This document shows positions 19,327-29,227 of a stretch of 64,000 nt of DNA, piece by piece. The position numbers were made by a program, and so were the translations under genes. Origin of the DNA: Pinibacter soli (GTDB lineage Bacteria > Bacteroidota > Bacteroidia > Chitinophagales > Chitinophagaceae); contig NZ_JASBRG010000007.1 in assembly GCF_029961145.1 (NCBI RefSeq), positions 724,155 through 788,154 on the forward strand. The letters run 5' to 3'. The notes below the pieces were generated by a model. The model searched no databases, had not been told where the DNA came from, and saw only the letters and a program-made list of their open reading frames with translations. The stretch's first letter is position 1. Every line of letters begins with the position of its first letter.

Positions 19327-19803
19327 ATGAACCAGGATCAAAACTTCAATCGGGCAACCATTAATTTTGTCAGCGAAAAAGAGTTTCGTAACGGTGTAAT
19401 GCCCCGTGCAAAACTTTCAAAACTGGCCTGTGAAATTGCTCTTGAAAAAACTTCGAACACCGAAATCAAAGAATTCGCAGGCTGGGAATTAATGGAAGCA
19501 ACAACTGTGATTGAAGTATTGGAAGATTTAGGGACATCCCAAACTACGCTAAGCAGCGATGCTTCTGCCATTCTCTCAAAACTCAAAAACCTGGATGAAT
19601 CAGCTTTTGAAAAAGAATACATGGCTGCAGAACTTTCCAATCACGAATTTCTCCGCAACCTTGCCCACGATTATTTAAACACGCAACAAGTAAAACCATT
19701 AGGTAAGGACAAGGAAACCTGGCATGTGGCAGGGCTGGCTCTGTTTGCTTTTACTGAACATGTAGGGCTATGTAAAAAAATAATCACCAGCCTAAACGCA
19801 TAA
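19327..19803 (+). CDS. DUF4142-like ferritin-fold protein
   Basis: A 158-residue all-helical protein resembling DUF4142 proteins: an N-terminal NFVSEKEFRNGVMPRAKLSK helix, LACEIALEKTSNTEIKEFA, and a late EYMAAELSNHEFLRNLAHDY segment with His and Glu residues spaced along helices. No signal peptide is seen, unlike many family members. It is the first gene of a plus-strand run and starts 9 bases before the end-to-start junction with the hydrolase. The family has no settled biochemical role; neighbours suggest stress protection. Confidence 0.7.
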   Translation: MNQDQNFNRATINFVSEKEFRNGVMPRAKLSKLACEIALEKTSNTEIKEFAGWELMEATTVIEVLEDLGTSQTTLSSDASAILSKLKNLDESAFEKEYMAAELSNHEFLRNLAHDYLNTQQVKPLGKDKETWHVAGLALFAFTEHVGLCKKIITSLNA

Positions 19804-19812
19804 CAATATATC

Positions 19813-20646
19813 ATGACTACACTCCCACAAACAGCAGCTTTTACAACTGCTGACGGATACTCAATTTCGTATCGCCATTGGCAACCAGGTAATCAAATAA
19901 AAGCTATTGTTGTTATTGTTCATGGATTTAATGCACACAGCGGTTATTACCAGTGGCCCGCAGAGCAATTAATTGCAAACGGATTCGAAGTTTTTGCTAT
20001 TGATTTACGAGGCCGCGGCAACTCCGATGGTGAACGTTTTTATATAAATGACTACCATGAACTAATATCAGATATTGATCAACTGGTTGGCATTGCATTA
20101 TCGGCAAGCCCTGGTTTGAAAGTATTTCTTTTAGGCCATAGTGCAGGTGGTGTGCTTTCAGCCATCTATACATTACCACCCAGTGAAAAACTCAGCGGGT
20201 TTATTTGCGAGAGTTTTGCATTTCGCTTTCCCGCTCCTGATTTTGCAATCGCTGCCTTAAAAGGTTTAAGCCACCTGGCGCCACATGCCCATGTGGTAAA
20301 ACTAAAAAATGAAGATTTTACTCGTGACCCTGCCGCTGTAGAAGTGATGAACAACGACCCGCTTATTGCACATGAAGTGCAGTCTACAAAAACAATACAA
20401 CAACTGGCACTCGCTGATGAAGAATTAAAGAGTCGATTCAATACAATTCAATTGCCGTTATTGATCCTGCACGGCACTGCCGATAAAGCAACTAAACCGT
20501 CGGGCAGTGAATATTTCTATGAGCACGCAGGTTCTCCGGATAAAACTTTAAAACTGTATGAAGGTTATTATCACGACTTGCTTAACGATACAGGAAAAGA
20601 AATAGTGATGAAGGAAATTATAGAATGGTTAAAACAAAGAATCTAA
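19813..20646 (+). CDS. Alpha/beta hydrolase of the monoacylglycerol-lipase type
   Basis: A 277-residue serine hydrolase without signal peptide. The oxyanion segment VIVHGFNAHSGYY, the DLRGRGNSDG motif, the nucleophile elbow GHSAGG (Ser about 110), Asp in HGTADKAT (about 221) and His in GYYHDLLND (about 253) form a full catalytic triad in the Hydrolase_4 order. Such enzymes cleave monoacylglycerols, lysophospholipids or other small esters. It sits between the DUF4142 gene (9-base gap) and a catalase-like gene (28-base gap), in what looks like one operon. The substrate is not inferable. Confidence 0.9.
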   Translation: MTTLPQTAAFTTADGYSISYRHWQPGNQIKAIVVIVHGFNAHSGYYQWPAEQLIANGFEVFAIDLRGRGNSDGERFYINDYHELISDIDQLVGIALSASPGLKVFLLGHSAGGVLSAIYTLPPSEKLSGFICESFAFRFPAPDFAIAALKGLSHLAPHAHVVKLKNEDFTRDPAAVEVMNNDPLIAHEVQSTKTIQQLALADEELKSRFNTIQLPLLILHGTADKATKPSGSEYFYEHAGSPDKTLKLYEGYYHDLLNDTGKEIVMKEIIEWLKQRI

Positions 20647-20674
20647 AAGGGTTTTCAACTTAATAAACAATAAT

Positions 20675-21655
20675 ATGAAACAGGTACAATTGACTTTGCT
20701 GTTAGTTATTTCGGGCGCGCTTTCATCAGGTATCGCATACGCCCAACATGACACGCTAAAATACGATCCAAAAGATCTGGTAACTGCATTACACACTACT
20801 TTCGGAGAACATCACGCCCGGGCCGTACATACAAAAGGTCTGTTTTTTGACGGAACATTCTCACCTTCAAAAGATGCAGCAGCTATTACCAAAGCGAAAC
20901 ATCTACAAAATAAAAGCAGTAATGTAATCGTTCGCTTTTCTGATTTTACAGGCATTCCCGACATTCCCGATAATGCAGGGCCAGCAAACCCAAGAGGAAT
21001 GGCCATTAAGTTCATTATGGATGATAGTTCAGCAACAGACATTGTTGGTCACAGCTTCAATGGTTTTCCTACTGAAAATTCAGATCAATTTCATGATTTA
21101 CTTCTTTCCATAGCTCGCAGCGGAGAAGGAGCGCTTAAACCAACTGCGCTTGACAGTTTTTTAGCAACACATCCAATAGCAAAAACATTTCTTACAACAC
21201 AAAAACTACCTGCGAGCTATGCTACAATTGCATACTTTGGCGTAAACGCATTTAAGTTTACAAACCGGAAGGGAAAATCTTGTTATATACGATACCAATT
21301 TATTCCTGAAGAGGAGAAATTACTTACTGCACAAGAATACAATAATAAGGATGCTGATTATCTTATTAACGAAATCAAAAACCGGATAGCTAAAAAACCG
21401 GTGGTCTTTAAAATGTATGCTCAAATCGCGGAGAATATTGATGTTATTGATAATCCTTCAGTAGCATGGCCCAATACAAGACGGAAAGTTTTTCTGGGAA
21501 CGGTTACCTTAACAAGACTGGCAGACAATTCAGAGGCTGCTGATAAAGCGCTATTTTTCATTCCAAATAATATTCCGGCAGGAATTGAACCTGCAGATCC
21601 TATGATTGATTTCAGGTCCAAAGCTTACCCCATTTCTGTAAAAGAAAGACAATAG
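20675..21655 (+). CDS. Periplasmic catalase-like haem protein (SrpA type)
   Basis: A 326-residue protein with a signal peptide (LTLLLVISGALSSGIAYA) and a minimal catalase fold. The distal His lies in ARAVHTKGLFFDGTF (about 55), followed by VIVRFSDFTGIPDIPDN and NPRGMAIKF, the family's core region. The protein is far shorter than KatA or KatE, as expected for catalase-related peroxidases. It probably disposes of peroxides in the periplasm with haem as cofactor. It lies in the DUF4142-hydrolase-catalase-CMD-SDR operon. A second, full-length catalase lies at 34698-36881. Confidence 0.88.
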   Translation: MKQVQLTLLLVISGALSSGIAYAQHDTLKYDPKDLVTALHTTFGEHHARAVHTKGLFFDGTFSPSKDAAAITKAKHLQNKSSNVIVRFSDFTGIPDIPDNAGPANPRGMAIKFIMDDSSATDIVGHSFNGFPTENSDQFHDLLLSIARSGEGALKPTALDSFLATHPIAKTFLTTQKLPASYATIAYFGVNAFKFTNRKGKSCYIRYQFIPEEEKLLTAQEYNNKDADYLINEIKNRIAKKPVVFKMYAQIAENIDVIDNPSVAWPNTRRKVFLGTVTLTRLADNSEAADKALFFIPNNIPAGIEPADPMIDFRSKAYPISVKERQ

Positions 21656-21717
21656 AATTTTAGAAAAACTATAGGCTTAATAAACCCTTTATCGAATTCT
21701 ACAATAAAATAAAACAC

Positions 21718-22155
21718 ATGCAAAAAAGAATAAACATTCAACAAACAGATCCGGAAGCATACAAAGCAATGTACCCGTTGGAACGTTACCTGTCGGCATC
21801 ATCACTGCAAACAACACATAAAAATTTAATCAAGATCAGGGCTTCGCAAATAAATGGTTGTGCCTTCTGCATTAATCTTCATACCAAAGAAGCAAGGGAA
21901 GCGGGCGAAACAGAGCAACGCATTTATTTATTAAATGCATGGAAGGAAGTGGAGATATTTAGTGATGCAGAAAAAGCTTTGCTTGCATTAACTGAAGCTG
22001 TAAGCCTTATTAAAGATCATGTAACAGACGAAGTATATACAACTGCTGCGAGCTTCTTTGATGAAAAATATCTGGCGCAAATCATCATGGCTATTGTAAC
22101 AATCAATGCATGGAACCGTATTGCCATCACCACACATTTACAACCGCAAATATGA
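21718..22155 (+). CDS. Carboxymuconolactone decarboxylase / AhpD-like protein
   Basis: A 145-residue helical protein with the redox motif CAFCINLHTKEA (Cys-x-x-Cys then His), typical of AhpD-like peroxidase-associated CMD proteins. The upstream MYPLERYLSASSLQ and downstream EKALLALTEAVSLIKD segments also fit. Such proteins reduce peroxides or alkylhydroperoxidase partners. Its stop codon overlaps the start of the following SDR gene (ATGA at 22152-22155), so the two are translationally coupled. Confidence 0.92.
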   Translation: MQKRINIQQTDPEAYKAMYPLERYLSASSLQTTHKNLIKIRASQINGCAFCINLHTKEAREAGETEQRIYLLNAWKEVEIFSDAEKALLALTEAVSLIKDHVTDEVYTTAASFFDEKYLAQIIMAIVTINAWNRIAITTHLQPQI

Positions 22156-22904
22156 ATACACTGCAAAACAAAACCGCTGTTATTACCGGCGGCACTACCG
22201 GCATTGGTTATGCCACCGCAAAACTGTTTAGAGAAGCAGGTGCAACAGTTATCATTACAGCCAGAGATGCACCGACACTGGATAAAGTTTCAAAAGAATT
22301 GAATGTACATGGTATTCGCGCAGACCAGTCTTCCATAACAGAAACAAATGCTTTAGTAAGTGAAGTACAGCAATCATATGGCAAGATCGACATACTCTTT
22401 TTAAACGCCGGCATTACACAATTCAGTGCTATAGATACAATGTCTGAGGAACATTTTGATGCTATGATGGATCTGAACTTTAAAGGCACCATCTTCACTA
22501 TTCAGAAATTTCTGCCGGTACTTGCAAACGGTGCATCTGTTATATTGATGGCCTCAGTAAACGCCAGCCTGGGTGCTCCCGGAAGCATTGTTTATTCAGC
22601 CTCAAAAGCCGCACTTATTGCAGCAAACCGAATTCTGGCAGCTGAACTTGCGTCTCAAAAAATAAGGGTAAACGCTGTATCGCCAGGGCCGGTAGAAACA
22701 CCATTGTATGATAAATTAGGTTTATCAGAAACACAATTAACAGGCATGTATGATCACTTGAAAAATAAAATATTATTGGGAAGATTTGCCAGACCGGAAG
22801 AGATTGCAAAACTGGTAAATTTTCTTGCATCTGACGATGCATCATTCATTACCGGAACTGAAATTATTATTGATGGCGGGCTTACTGTAAATACGGTTTC
22901 CTAG
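22152..22904 (+). CDS. SDR-family oxidoreductase
   Basis: A 250-residue short-chain dehydrogenase when started at MNTLQNKTAVITGG (22152), where it overlaps the CMD stop by 4 bases. Cofactor motif TGGTTGIG, NAG in LFLNAGITQF, catalytic Ser/Tyr/Lys in MASVNASLGAPG and VYSASKAA, and the end motif ITGTEIIIDGG. This CMD-SDR pairing is common beside peroxide-defence genes. It is the last gene of the operon and faces the sigma-54 activator gene, 23 bases away. Substrate unknown. Confidence 0.92.
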   Translation: MNTLQNKTAVITGGTTGIGYATAKLFREAGATVIITARDAPTLDKVSKELNVHGIRADQSSITETNALVSEVQQSYGKIDILFLNAGITQFSAIDTMSEEHFDAMMDLNFKGTIFTIQKFLPVLANGASVILMASVNASLGAPGSIVYSASKAALIAANRILAAELASQKIRVNAVSPGPVETPLYDKLGLSETQLTGMYDHLKNKILLGRFARPEEIAKLVNFLASDDASFITGTEIIIDGGLTVNTVS

Positions 22905-22927
22905 TAGCAGGAAGAATTTTGTACTTA

Positions 22928-24562
22928 TCAATATTCTTTATTAATTCCAAGCTTTTTCATTTTTGATTGCAGTGTAGTTGGAGGAAGATTGAGCATAGCC
23001 GCAGCGCCTTTTTCGCCACGTATTCTTCCATTGCATTTCTTAAGCGTAGCTACTATATGTTGTCTTTCTACTTGTTCCAGTGATTTGATGTCTTGTTCTT
23101 CCGGTAACACAGATGGTTCTTTTACCGTACTAACAAGATGAATATCTTCGATGCAGGGACCCGTTGCCATCAGTATGCTTCTTTCAATCACGTTTTCCAG
23201 TTCACGAATATTTCCTGGCCAGTCATATTGGTGGAATTCTTTTAAAACGGCAGGTGCAACGCCTGTAATTTTTTTACCAATTTTTGGCGTTAGCTTGTGA
23301 ATGAAATAAGCAATTAGCTCATCAATATCTTCTTTTCGATGACGCAGCGGTGGTAACACAATAGGAAACACGTTCAGTCGATAATATAAATCAGCTCTGA
23401 ATCTTCCTGCCGCGACTTCTTTTTCCAGGTCGCGGTTTGTTGCCGCTATAATGCGTACATCTGTTTTAATAACAGTTTGCCCACCAATTCTTTCCACCTC
23501 TTTTTCCTGGATAGCTCTCAAAAACTTCACCTGCAAATCCAAAGACATTTCACCAATCTCATCTAAAAATAAAGTACTATTGTCTGCCAACTCAAACTTC
23601 CCCATCCTTCGTTCAGTAGCACCGGTAAAGCTTCCTTTTTCATGCCCAAACAATTCACTTTCTATCAGTTGGGCCGGCAATGCAGCACAGTTTACTTTGA
23701 TCATCAGCTTATCCTTTCGGCCGGATGTATTATGAATAGCCCTGGCAATTAACTCCTTGCCGGTGCCCGTTTCGCCCATAATCAAAACGGTACTGTTAGT
23801 ACGTGCAACATTGGCAATTAACTGAAAAACTTTTTTAAGCGAAGTAGCAGCACCAATAATATCACCGGCACTAACGGCATCGCTCATTTGTTCCTGTAAA
23901 TACAAGTTCTCCTGTTCCAGCCTTGATTTATACTGCTTGATTTCAGCCAGTTGGTTTTGAATTTGTTCATAGGCGAGTATATTGGAAATGGCAATGGAAA
24001 TATGTGCGCATACGGCTTCGGCTAGCTTAATTTCAGAAGGTGAAAAAAATATTTTTTCTTTTACATACACAAACACAGCACCGAAGCTTTTATTGTTTAC
24101 CCGAACAGGAAATCCGATTAACTGGTTAACATTAAGCTCATAAAAAAAGTCAACATAGTAAGGCCGGTTTGAACGCCTCATTAATTCATACATATCAAAT
24201 ATTACCGGCTCTTCCGCTGTTTGAATAACATTGTAAATGCCGTCATTAATATAATATTTCATCGCTACGCCTTTGGCAAAACTCGGGTGTTGTATTGTTT
24301 GTTCCGTAATAGTATGAATGTAGTTGGTATGGGTTAGATTGTCGGTATTATCCAGACATATCATAATTTCATTGAAACGGAAATATTTGGCCAGCCTCTC
24401 AGACACAATTTGCTGAATATCCTGTTTAGTGCGGCAGGAAGTAATATCCTTACTTAATAGCAGTAGCAAAGACTTTTCTTCTTCAATTTCCTTTATCAGG
24501 AGAATTGAATGATTATTGTCAACGGCAGGGTTTGTTTGTGTTGTTTGTTTCGGGGTTTCCAT
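22928..24562 (-). CDS. Sigma-54-dependent transcriptional activator with GAF sensor
   Basis: A 544-residue enhancer-binding protein. A GAF domain spans about 30-190; the AAA+ domain has Walker A GETGTGKE (about 263), the sigma-54 contact loop as GSFTGA (about 312; a Ser variant of GAFTGA), Walker B LFLDEIGEM and R-fingers RLNVFPIVLPPLRHR. A Fis-type helix-turn-helix ends the protein (GAAAMLNLPPTTLQSKMKK). GAF domains sense small ligands or redox state. It is convergent with, and 23 bases from, the peroxide operon that has a candidate sigma-54 promoter, so it is the likely regulator of that operon. No phosphorylatable receiver domain is present. Confidence 0.95.
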   Translation of the reverse strand: METPKQTTQTNPAVDNNHSILLIKEIEEEKSLLLLLSKDITSCRTKQDIQQIVSERLAKYFRFNEIMICLDNTDNLTHTNYIHTITEQTIQHPSFAKGVAMKYYINDGIYNVIQTAEEPVIFDMYELMRRSNRPYYVDFFYELNVNQLIGFPVRVNNKSFGAVFVYVKEKIFFSPSEIKLAEAVCAHISIAISNILAYEQIQNQLAEIKQYKSRLEQENLYLQEQMSDAVSAGDIIGAATSLKKVFQLIANVARTNSTVLIMGETGTGKELIARAIHNTSGRKDKLMIKVNCAALPAQLIESELFGHEKGSFTGATERRMGKFELADNSTLFLDEIGEMSLDLQVKFLRAIQEKEVERIGGQTVIKTDVRIIAATNRDLEKEVAAGRFRADLYYRLNVFPIVLPPLRHRKEDIDELIAYFIHKLTPKIGKKITGVAPAVLKEFHQYDWPGNIRELENVIERSILMATGPCIEDIHLVSTVKEPSVLPEEQDIKSLEQVERQHIVATLKKCNGRIRGEKGAAAMLNLPPTTLQSKMKKLGINKEY

Positions 24563-25269
24563 ACAAAATCATTATTAAGATTTCTATCCGCTTATAGATA
24601 GCTTTTGGGTTAAGTTACACTTACGTCCTAGCACTCTGAAGGTTAGTGTCAGCTCCATATCAATAAATAACTAAGCTGAATTGAAATACAAAACTGAAGA
24701 TAAAAATAATATTTCAAAGCATTAACATAGTTCAAGTACATGCTTGTAGTTAATAGTACCGATGGCAATTCTTTTAAAAAACCACGAAATATAACACACC
24801 TCCTCTTGTGCTTACACAGCAAATTGAACATTTCATAGCACTTTCAGCGTCCGCCCGCTGCAGAAAAGTTTCCGGTGGGAATGTTGCCGATTATTATAGT
24901 ACTTCATTATTGATTCATCAAAATTTGATATCGTGAAGAGAGGTCTCCATTCTGACCAAATTCATTAGATTGGATATCGAGACATATCGATTTCCAGGTC
25001 AGGAAAATCGACAACAAACAGAGATAAATTTTTACGGTAGACATTGCGTTTAAAGTAATTCCGCTTATGTCGAATTTATTGCGTACCTTACTTTAGATTT
25101 TTCTCAGGATACGATTTAAGAATCAAACAACAGGCTAATAGCTCTGTCTCTTTCTCTATTCTCCGCAAAGTTTTAAGCAATCAATTCTTCAGGCCTGCAG
25201 GCATAGTTGAAATCTTAACGAACAGACCGCAACTTTAATTTAATTAACAACATTCTTTCAATTTTTATT
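24563..25269. other. 707-base intergenic gap, divergent
   Basis: A+T-rich stretch between the divergent activator gene and the secreted-protein gene. It probably holds both promoters. I saw no GG-N10-GC promoter with a TTGC box, no strong hairpin and no frame with protein-like composition. Confidence 0.4.
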
Positions 25270-25761
25270 ATGACAAAGAAATTATTATTAACCTTCACTG
25301 GTTTATTATTTGTCTGTGCATCTATATCTGCTCAAAAGGTAAACACAGATTCACTCTTTTTTCAAAAGGCAAATACAGACTCTCTTTCCCTGGTCGCTAA
25401 AATCAGCGAAGATCAACTGAAACTGGGCAAACTTCAAAATCAGGTTGAGCAAAAAACACAAAACAAACATGATGCGTCACAACAAGCTCAAAAGTCTGCG
25501 GATGCTAATACTACAGCAGCAGGTAAGCTAAGTGATCACCCGGAAGACAAAAAGTTGGCCAGAACAGCAAACAACAATGCAAGTAGCGCCAAGTCAGATT
25601 CAAAAAATGCAAGGAAAGAAACAAGCTCATTGGACAAACTAAATGTCGACATCCAGGATCTGAAAAACAAGATTGCCGCTAACCAGGTGAAATTAGATAA
25701 GTATGTAAAACCGGAATTGCTAGATAAGCCCATAGGTACTGAGATAATTGCGCCTCAATAA
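25270..25761 (+). CDS. Secreted low-complexity helical protein of unknown function
   Basis: A 163-residue protein with a clear signal peptide (LLLTFTGLLFVCASISAQ). The mature part is rich in Lys, Ala, Ser, Asn and Asp with heptad-like runs (ISEDQLKLGKLQNQVEQK, LNVDIQDLKNKIAANQVKLD), so a coiled coil is likely, with a looser Ala/Ser/Asp-rich middle. No Cys remains after cleavage. No family is recognised. It stands alone between a 707-base and a 314-base gap, and its neighbours give no hint beyond the stress theme of the region. Confidence 0.75.
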   Translation: MTKKLLLTFTGLLFVCASISAQKVNTDSLFFQKANTDSLSLVAKISEDQLKLGKLQNQVEQKTQNKHDASQQAQKSADANTTAAGKLSDHPEDKKLARTANNNASSAKSDSKNARKETSSLDKLNVDIQDLKNKIAANQVKLDKYVKPELLDKPIGTEIIAPQ

Positions 25762-26075
25762 ACAGGCACAAATGGCAGAGATTAACATTCACGAGTAAAG
25801 TAACATTCAGTTTAACATAAACTTGTTATCAATAACTTTCCAGAAAACGGTGCTATTTTTATAGAAGCATTCAGTTTTTGGAAGGTTATTTTTTGGTACG
25901 TAATGCTTCATTGGCGGACAATCCAACACATTTATCCAATTGAAAAATTTATGAGCAAGATGCTGTTACGGAGCACTTGCTTAATTAACCGCGGTACGTT
26001 TTTTATGAACGTAATATGCAGGTATTCCTGTTAACTAATAAACCTACCTTACATTATTTTCCCGAAAGATGTTAT
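25762..26075. other. 314-base gap before the antiporter gene
   Basis: No gene or clear regulatory site seen. A short GTTAT/ATAAC inverted repeat near 25829-25840 is too weak to call a terminator. Confidence 0.3.
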
Positions 26076-27728
26076 ATGATGGAGAATTTCAAAGTGATTA
26101 TATTAATCATGGCAGTACTGATCGGGTTGTCTGCTTTTATTGAAAAAATCAAGCTCCCCTATCCTGTATTGCTTGTACTTGCAGGATTAATAATTGCTTT
26201 CATTCCGGGAGTACCACGGATCATTCTCAATCCTGATGTTATTTTTGTGGTTATCCTTCCTCCTTTGCTATATGATGCCGCATCACGCACATCCTGGAAA
26301 GATTTTAAAGCCAACATACGTCCGATCTCTGCGCTGGGCGTTAACCTCGTTTTCTTTACAATTCTGGCCGTTGCTATAACTGCTTATTATTTTATTCCGG
26401 CTTTTAATTGGCCCGCGGCGTTTTTACTGGGCGCCATCATTGCTCCGCCAGATGCGGTCGCCGCAACCGGCATACTCAAGGGACTTTCTTTGAACAAGCA
26501 GGTATCTGCCATTTTAGAAGGCGAAAGCCTGGTAAATGACGCAGCGGCGCTTATTGCTTACCGTTATGCATTGATCGCGGTTCTCACAGGAAGTTTTGTG
26601 CTGTGGCAGGCTGCTCTTCAATTTATATTTGTAGCTGCGGGTGGCATTTTAATCGGTGGACTTATCGGTTACATCATTACCTGGATACATAATAAAATTC
26701 ACGAACAGCCTATTATTGAGACTTGCTTTACACTGCTAACGCCGTTTCTGTCCTACTTTGCTGCTGAACGGATAGGTGCGTCTGGCATACTTGCGGTTGT
26801 AAGTGCCGGACTTGTTGTTTCAGTGCGTTCATCGGAAGTTTTCTCCTACGATATGCGTCTGCAAACTACTTATGTTTGGGATACGATCATGTTTTTACTA
26901 AATGGATTTGTCTTTATCTCTATCGGGCTTCAGTTACCGGTTATATTGAATGAACTGAATTACTACTCATGGTACACGCTTCTCTTATACAGTGCATTGA
27001 TAAGTGTTGTAACTATCGGTGTACGCATAGGCTGGGTTTTTTCAGGTGCCTATTTTGCACGACTTTTTAAATGGAAAAAGCCAGGAGATGGGTTAGGCTC
27101 TACTGAAATTGATCATGACGACACATGGAAAAATGTAATGATCGTAGCATGGACCGGCACCAGGGGCGTTCTTTCCATGGCCGCGGCACTTGCTTTGCCA
27201 TTGACATTGTACAGCGGAAAACCATTTCCCGAGCGTGCCCTGATCGTGTTCCTTTGCTTTGTTGTTATTTTTGTGACGCTGGTGATACAAGGTTTTTCGC
27301 TGCCGTTGCTTATCCGTTTGCTTAATGTAAAAAATAGTGAAGAAGATAAAGAGGAACGACAAATTCAATTACATTTAATCAAGAGCACACTGCATTACAT
27401 AGATCACGAATATCCTCTCCCGTTGGAAGAATCGGTTAAGGCATTATTGAAAAAAGAGTTTGAACTAACAGCGGAAAGACTAGTGCGTGAAATACGTGCG
27501 CATAAGTGGAATGAAACTGGAGGAAAACGAGTAGCTGTCAGAATACTGACGCCTTTGCAACAAGCGCGAATAGCGATCGGGCTTTTTCAGAGGGACCTGC
27601 TATTAAAGTTACACAAGGACGGAAAAGTAAGCACCACTGCTCTTAAAGAGGTTGAACGTGATTTGGATATAGAGGAACTAAATTTGAATCAGCAACTTCC
27701 GTCAAAGGAAGACCAACCTGAAAGTTAA
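26076..27728 (+). CDS. CPA1-family Na+/H+ antiporter
   Basis: About 550 residues with roughly 12 membrane helices in the first 430 and a charged cytoplasmic tail. The core motifs of CPA1 exchangers are present: GAIIAPPDAVAATGILKGL and EGESLVNDAAALIAYRYAL, plus GTRGVLSMAAALALPL. It exchanges Na+ (or K+) for protons at the inner membrane and serves pH and salt homeostasis. The start is placed at the first Met of MMENFKVIIL, since the 20 residues upstream do not fit the family; 26079 is equally possible. Confidence 0.93.
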   Translation: MMENFKVIILIMAVLIGLSAFIEKIKLPYPVLLVLAGLIIAFIPGVPRIILNPDVIFVVILPPLLYDAASRTSWKDFKANIRPISALGVNLVFFTILAVAITAYYFIPAFNWPAAFLLGAIIAPPDAVAATGILKGLSLNKQVSAILEGESLVNDAAALIAYRYALIAVLTGSFVLWQAALQFIFVAAGGILIGGLIGYIITWIHNKIHEQPIIETCFTLLTPFLSYFAAERIGASGILAVVSAGLVVSVRSSEVFSYDMRLQTTYVWDTIMFLLNGFVFISIGLQLPVILNELNYYSWYTLLLYSALISVVTIGVRIGWVFSGAYFARLFKWKKPGDGLGSTEIDHDDTWKNVMIVAWTGTRGVLSMAAALALPLTLYSGKPFPERALIVFLCFVVIFVTLVIQGFSLPLLIRLLNVKNSEEDKEERQIQLHLIKSTLHYIDHEYPLPLEESVKALLKKEFELTAERLVREIRAHKWNETGGKRVAVRILTPLQQARIAIGLFQRDLLLKLHKDGKVSTTALKEVERDLDIEELNLNQQLPSKEDQPES

Positions 27729-28204
27729 GGGCGCTAAATATTTTCTTTCATGTATCAACAAATTCAAATGGCACCATTAACAATTCTGTAATCCAATCTA
27801 TTCAGTAGTAATAGTAAGCCGTTTAAAAAATACTTTAACCAAAGTTTTTTTTAAACGATGTCACATACTGGCAAAAAGGACCTACCTTCATAGAGCGGAC
27901 TAAGTTCTTCATCATTTAGTTTTGATCAGTTTTAATTCTTACACAATTTTTCCTCCTCTTTGCTTTTTGTTGCAGTCAACTTACACAAGCCTCTCTTCTA
28001 TTTCCCATCACTAACTAGGTTATAAGAACAAATAGCAAATAAGGAGGGTAAAATATATACATCTTCTCGGGCTATTACTCAATACTACATTGCATTTACC
28101 ATCTGTGAGGCAGCATGGCAACAGCGTGCGGTTTGACCAGGAATAAAAGAAAGATAATTCCTGTAACAAATCTCAAATGGCTCATTAATATTTTAAAAGA
28201 ACTT
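27729..28204. other. 476-base gap before the desaturase gene
   Basis: Non-coding, A+T-rich. An extended frame from 28115 runs into the desaturase but its residues do not resemble that family, so it is treated as leader. No recognisable promoter or terminator. Confidence 0.3.
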
Positions 28205-29227
28205 ATGGCATTTATCGATAAAATTCTGCGCAAGCCGTCTTATGGATGGCAAAATGAAAATCACGAATTGATTGTTCCCATCAAAGCACAACTATTCCAT
28301 GAAACACTTTCCCGATTGAATATTTTTAATTCGCGTAAAAACTGGATATCGTTACAGACAATCGTTATGATTGTCTGTATGGTGCCCTTTCTATTTCTTT
28401 TTGTTACACAATATTTTTCATGGCGGCTTATGATTGTTGTAGTGCTTTACAGTGTGATCGTCATGGGAACGCACGGCACCATTTGGTTTCACCGTTACTG
28501 CACACATAAGGCTTACAAGTTCAGTCACCCTGTTTGGCGTTTTTTAACGCAACATATGGTTGTTAAAACACTTGCGGAAGAAATTTATGTTGTGTCACAC
28601 CATGTGCATCATTCCAAATCTGATCAACCGGGCGATCCATACAATTCCAGGGGAGGTTTGTGGTATTGCATGTTGGCAGAGTTTAATCACCAGCGGATCT
28701 CTCCTGACCTTACGGAAGAGAATTATTTAAAGGTCTGTCGATTTATGCAACATACAGGAGTAAAAATTAATTCATTCAAACAGTATCGTAAATGGGGTTC
28801 TGTTGCCCAACCACTTTACACTATTGCATCATGGCTGCTCAACTGGATTTTTTGGTATACCCTTCTCTACTTTGTAGGCGGCAATGCTTTGGCCTGTGCT
28901 ATTTTTAGCAGCACTTTGTTGTGGTTTATTTTTGTTCGCGCATTTAACTATACCGGTCATGCAAAAGGAAAAGAAAAGCATATTGATGGTTTGGATTATG
29001 ACAGAAGCAATTTGTCCGTTAATCAAATGAGGCCGGGGCTTTTTACCGGTGAATGGCACAACAATCATCACTTGTATCCCGGCAGCGCCCGTGCCGGTTT
29101 TTTATCGTATCAGATAGATCCTGCCTGGATCTTTATTTTCTGTATGTATAAAATTGGCATCGTTTCTTCCTTTCATGATTCAAAAAAAGAATTCCTGAAA
29201 AAATATGTACTTGCAAATAGTAAATAA
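28205..29227 (+). CDS. Membrane fatty acid (acyl-CoA) desaturase
   Basis: About 340 residues from MAFIDKILRKPSYGWQ. Three histidine boxes of the membrane di-iron desaturases are visible: HGTIWFHRYCTHKAY, HHVHHSKSDQ and HNNHHLYPG, separated by two hydrophobic segments that cross the membrane. It introduces a double bond in acyl chains (delta-9 type by resemblance) and so tunes membrane fluidity. It stands alone with its own promoter region. Cold or oxidative stress use is inferred from neighbours only. Confidence 0.92.
   Translation: MAFIDKILRKPSYGWQNENHELIVPIKAQLFHETLSRLNIFNSRKNWISLQTIVMIVCMVPFLFLFVTQYFSWRLMIVVVLYSVIVMGTHGTIWFHRYCTHKAYKFSHPVWRFLTQHMVVKTLAEEIYVVSHHVHHSKSDQPGDPYNSRGGLWYCMLAEFNHQRISPDLTEENYLKVCRFMQHTGVKINSFKQYRKWGSVAQPLYTIASWLLNWIFWYTLLYFVGGNALACAIFSSTLLWFIFVRAFNYTGHAKGKEKHIDGLDYDRSNLSVNQMRPGLFTGEWHNNHHLYPGSARAGFLSYQIDPAWIFIFCMYKIGIVSSFHDSKKEFLKKYVLANSK

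Noticed and set aside
24649-24831. 60-codon minus-strand frame upstream of the sigma-54 activator
   Set aside because: A+T-rich random-looking sequence without signal, motif or neighbour support.
28115-28204. N-terminal extension of the desaturase frame
   Set aside because: Thirty residues that do not fit the family; the Met at 28205 begins a family-like sequence.
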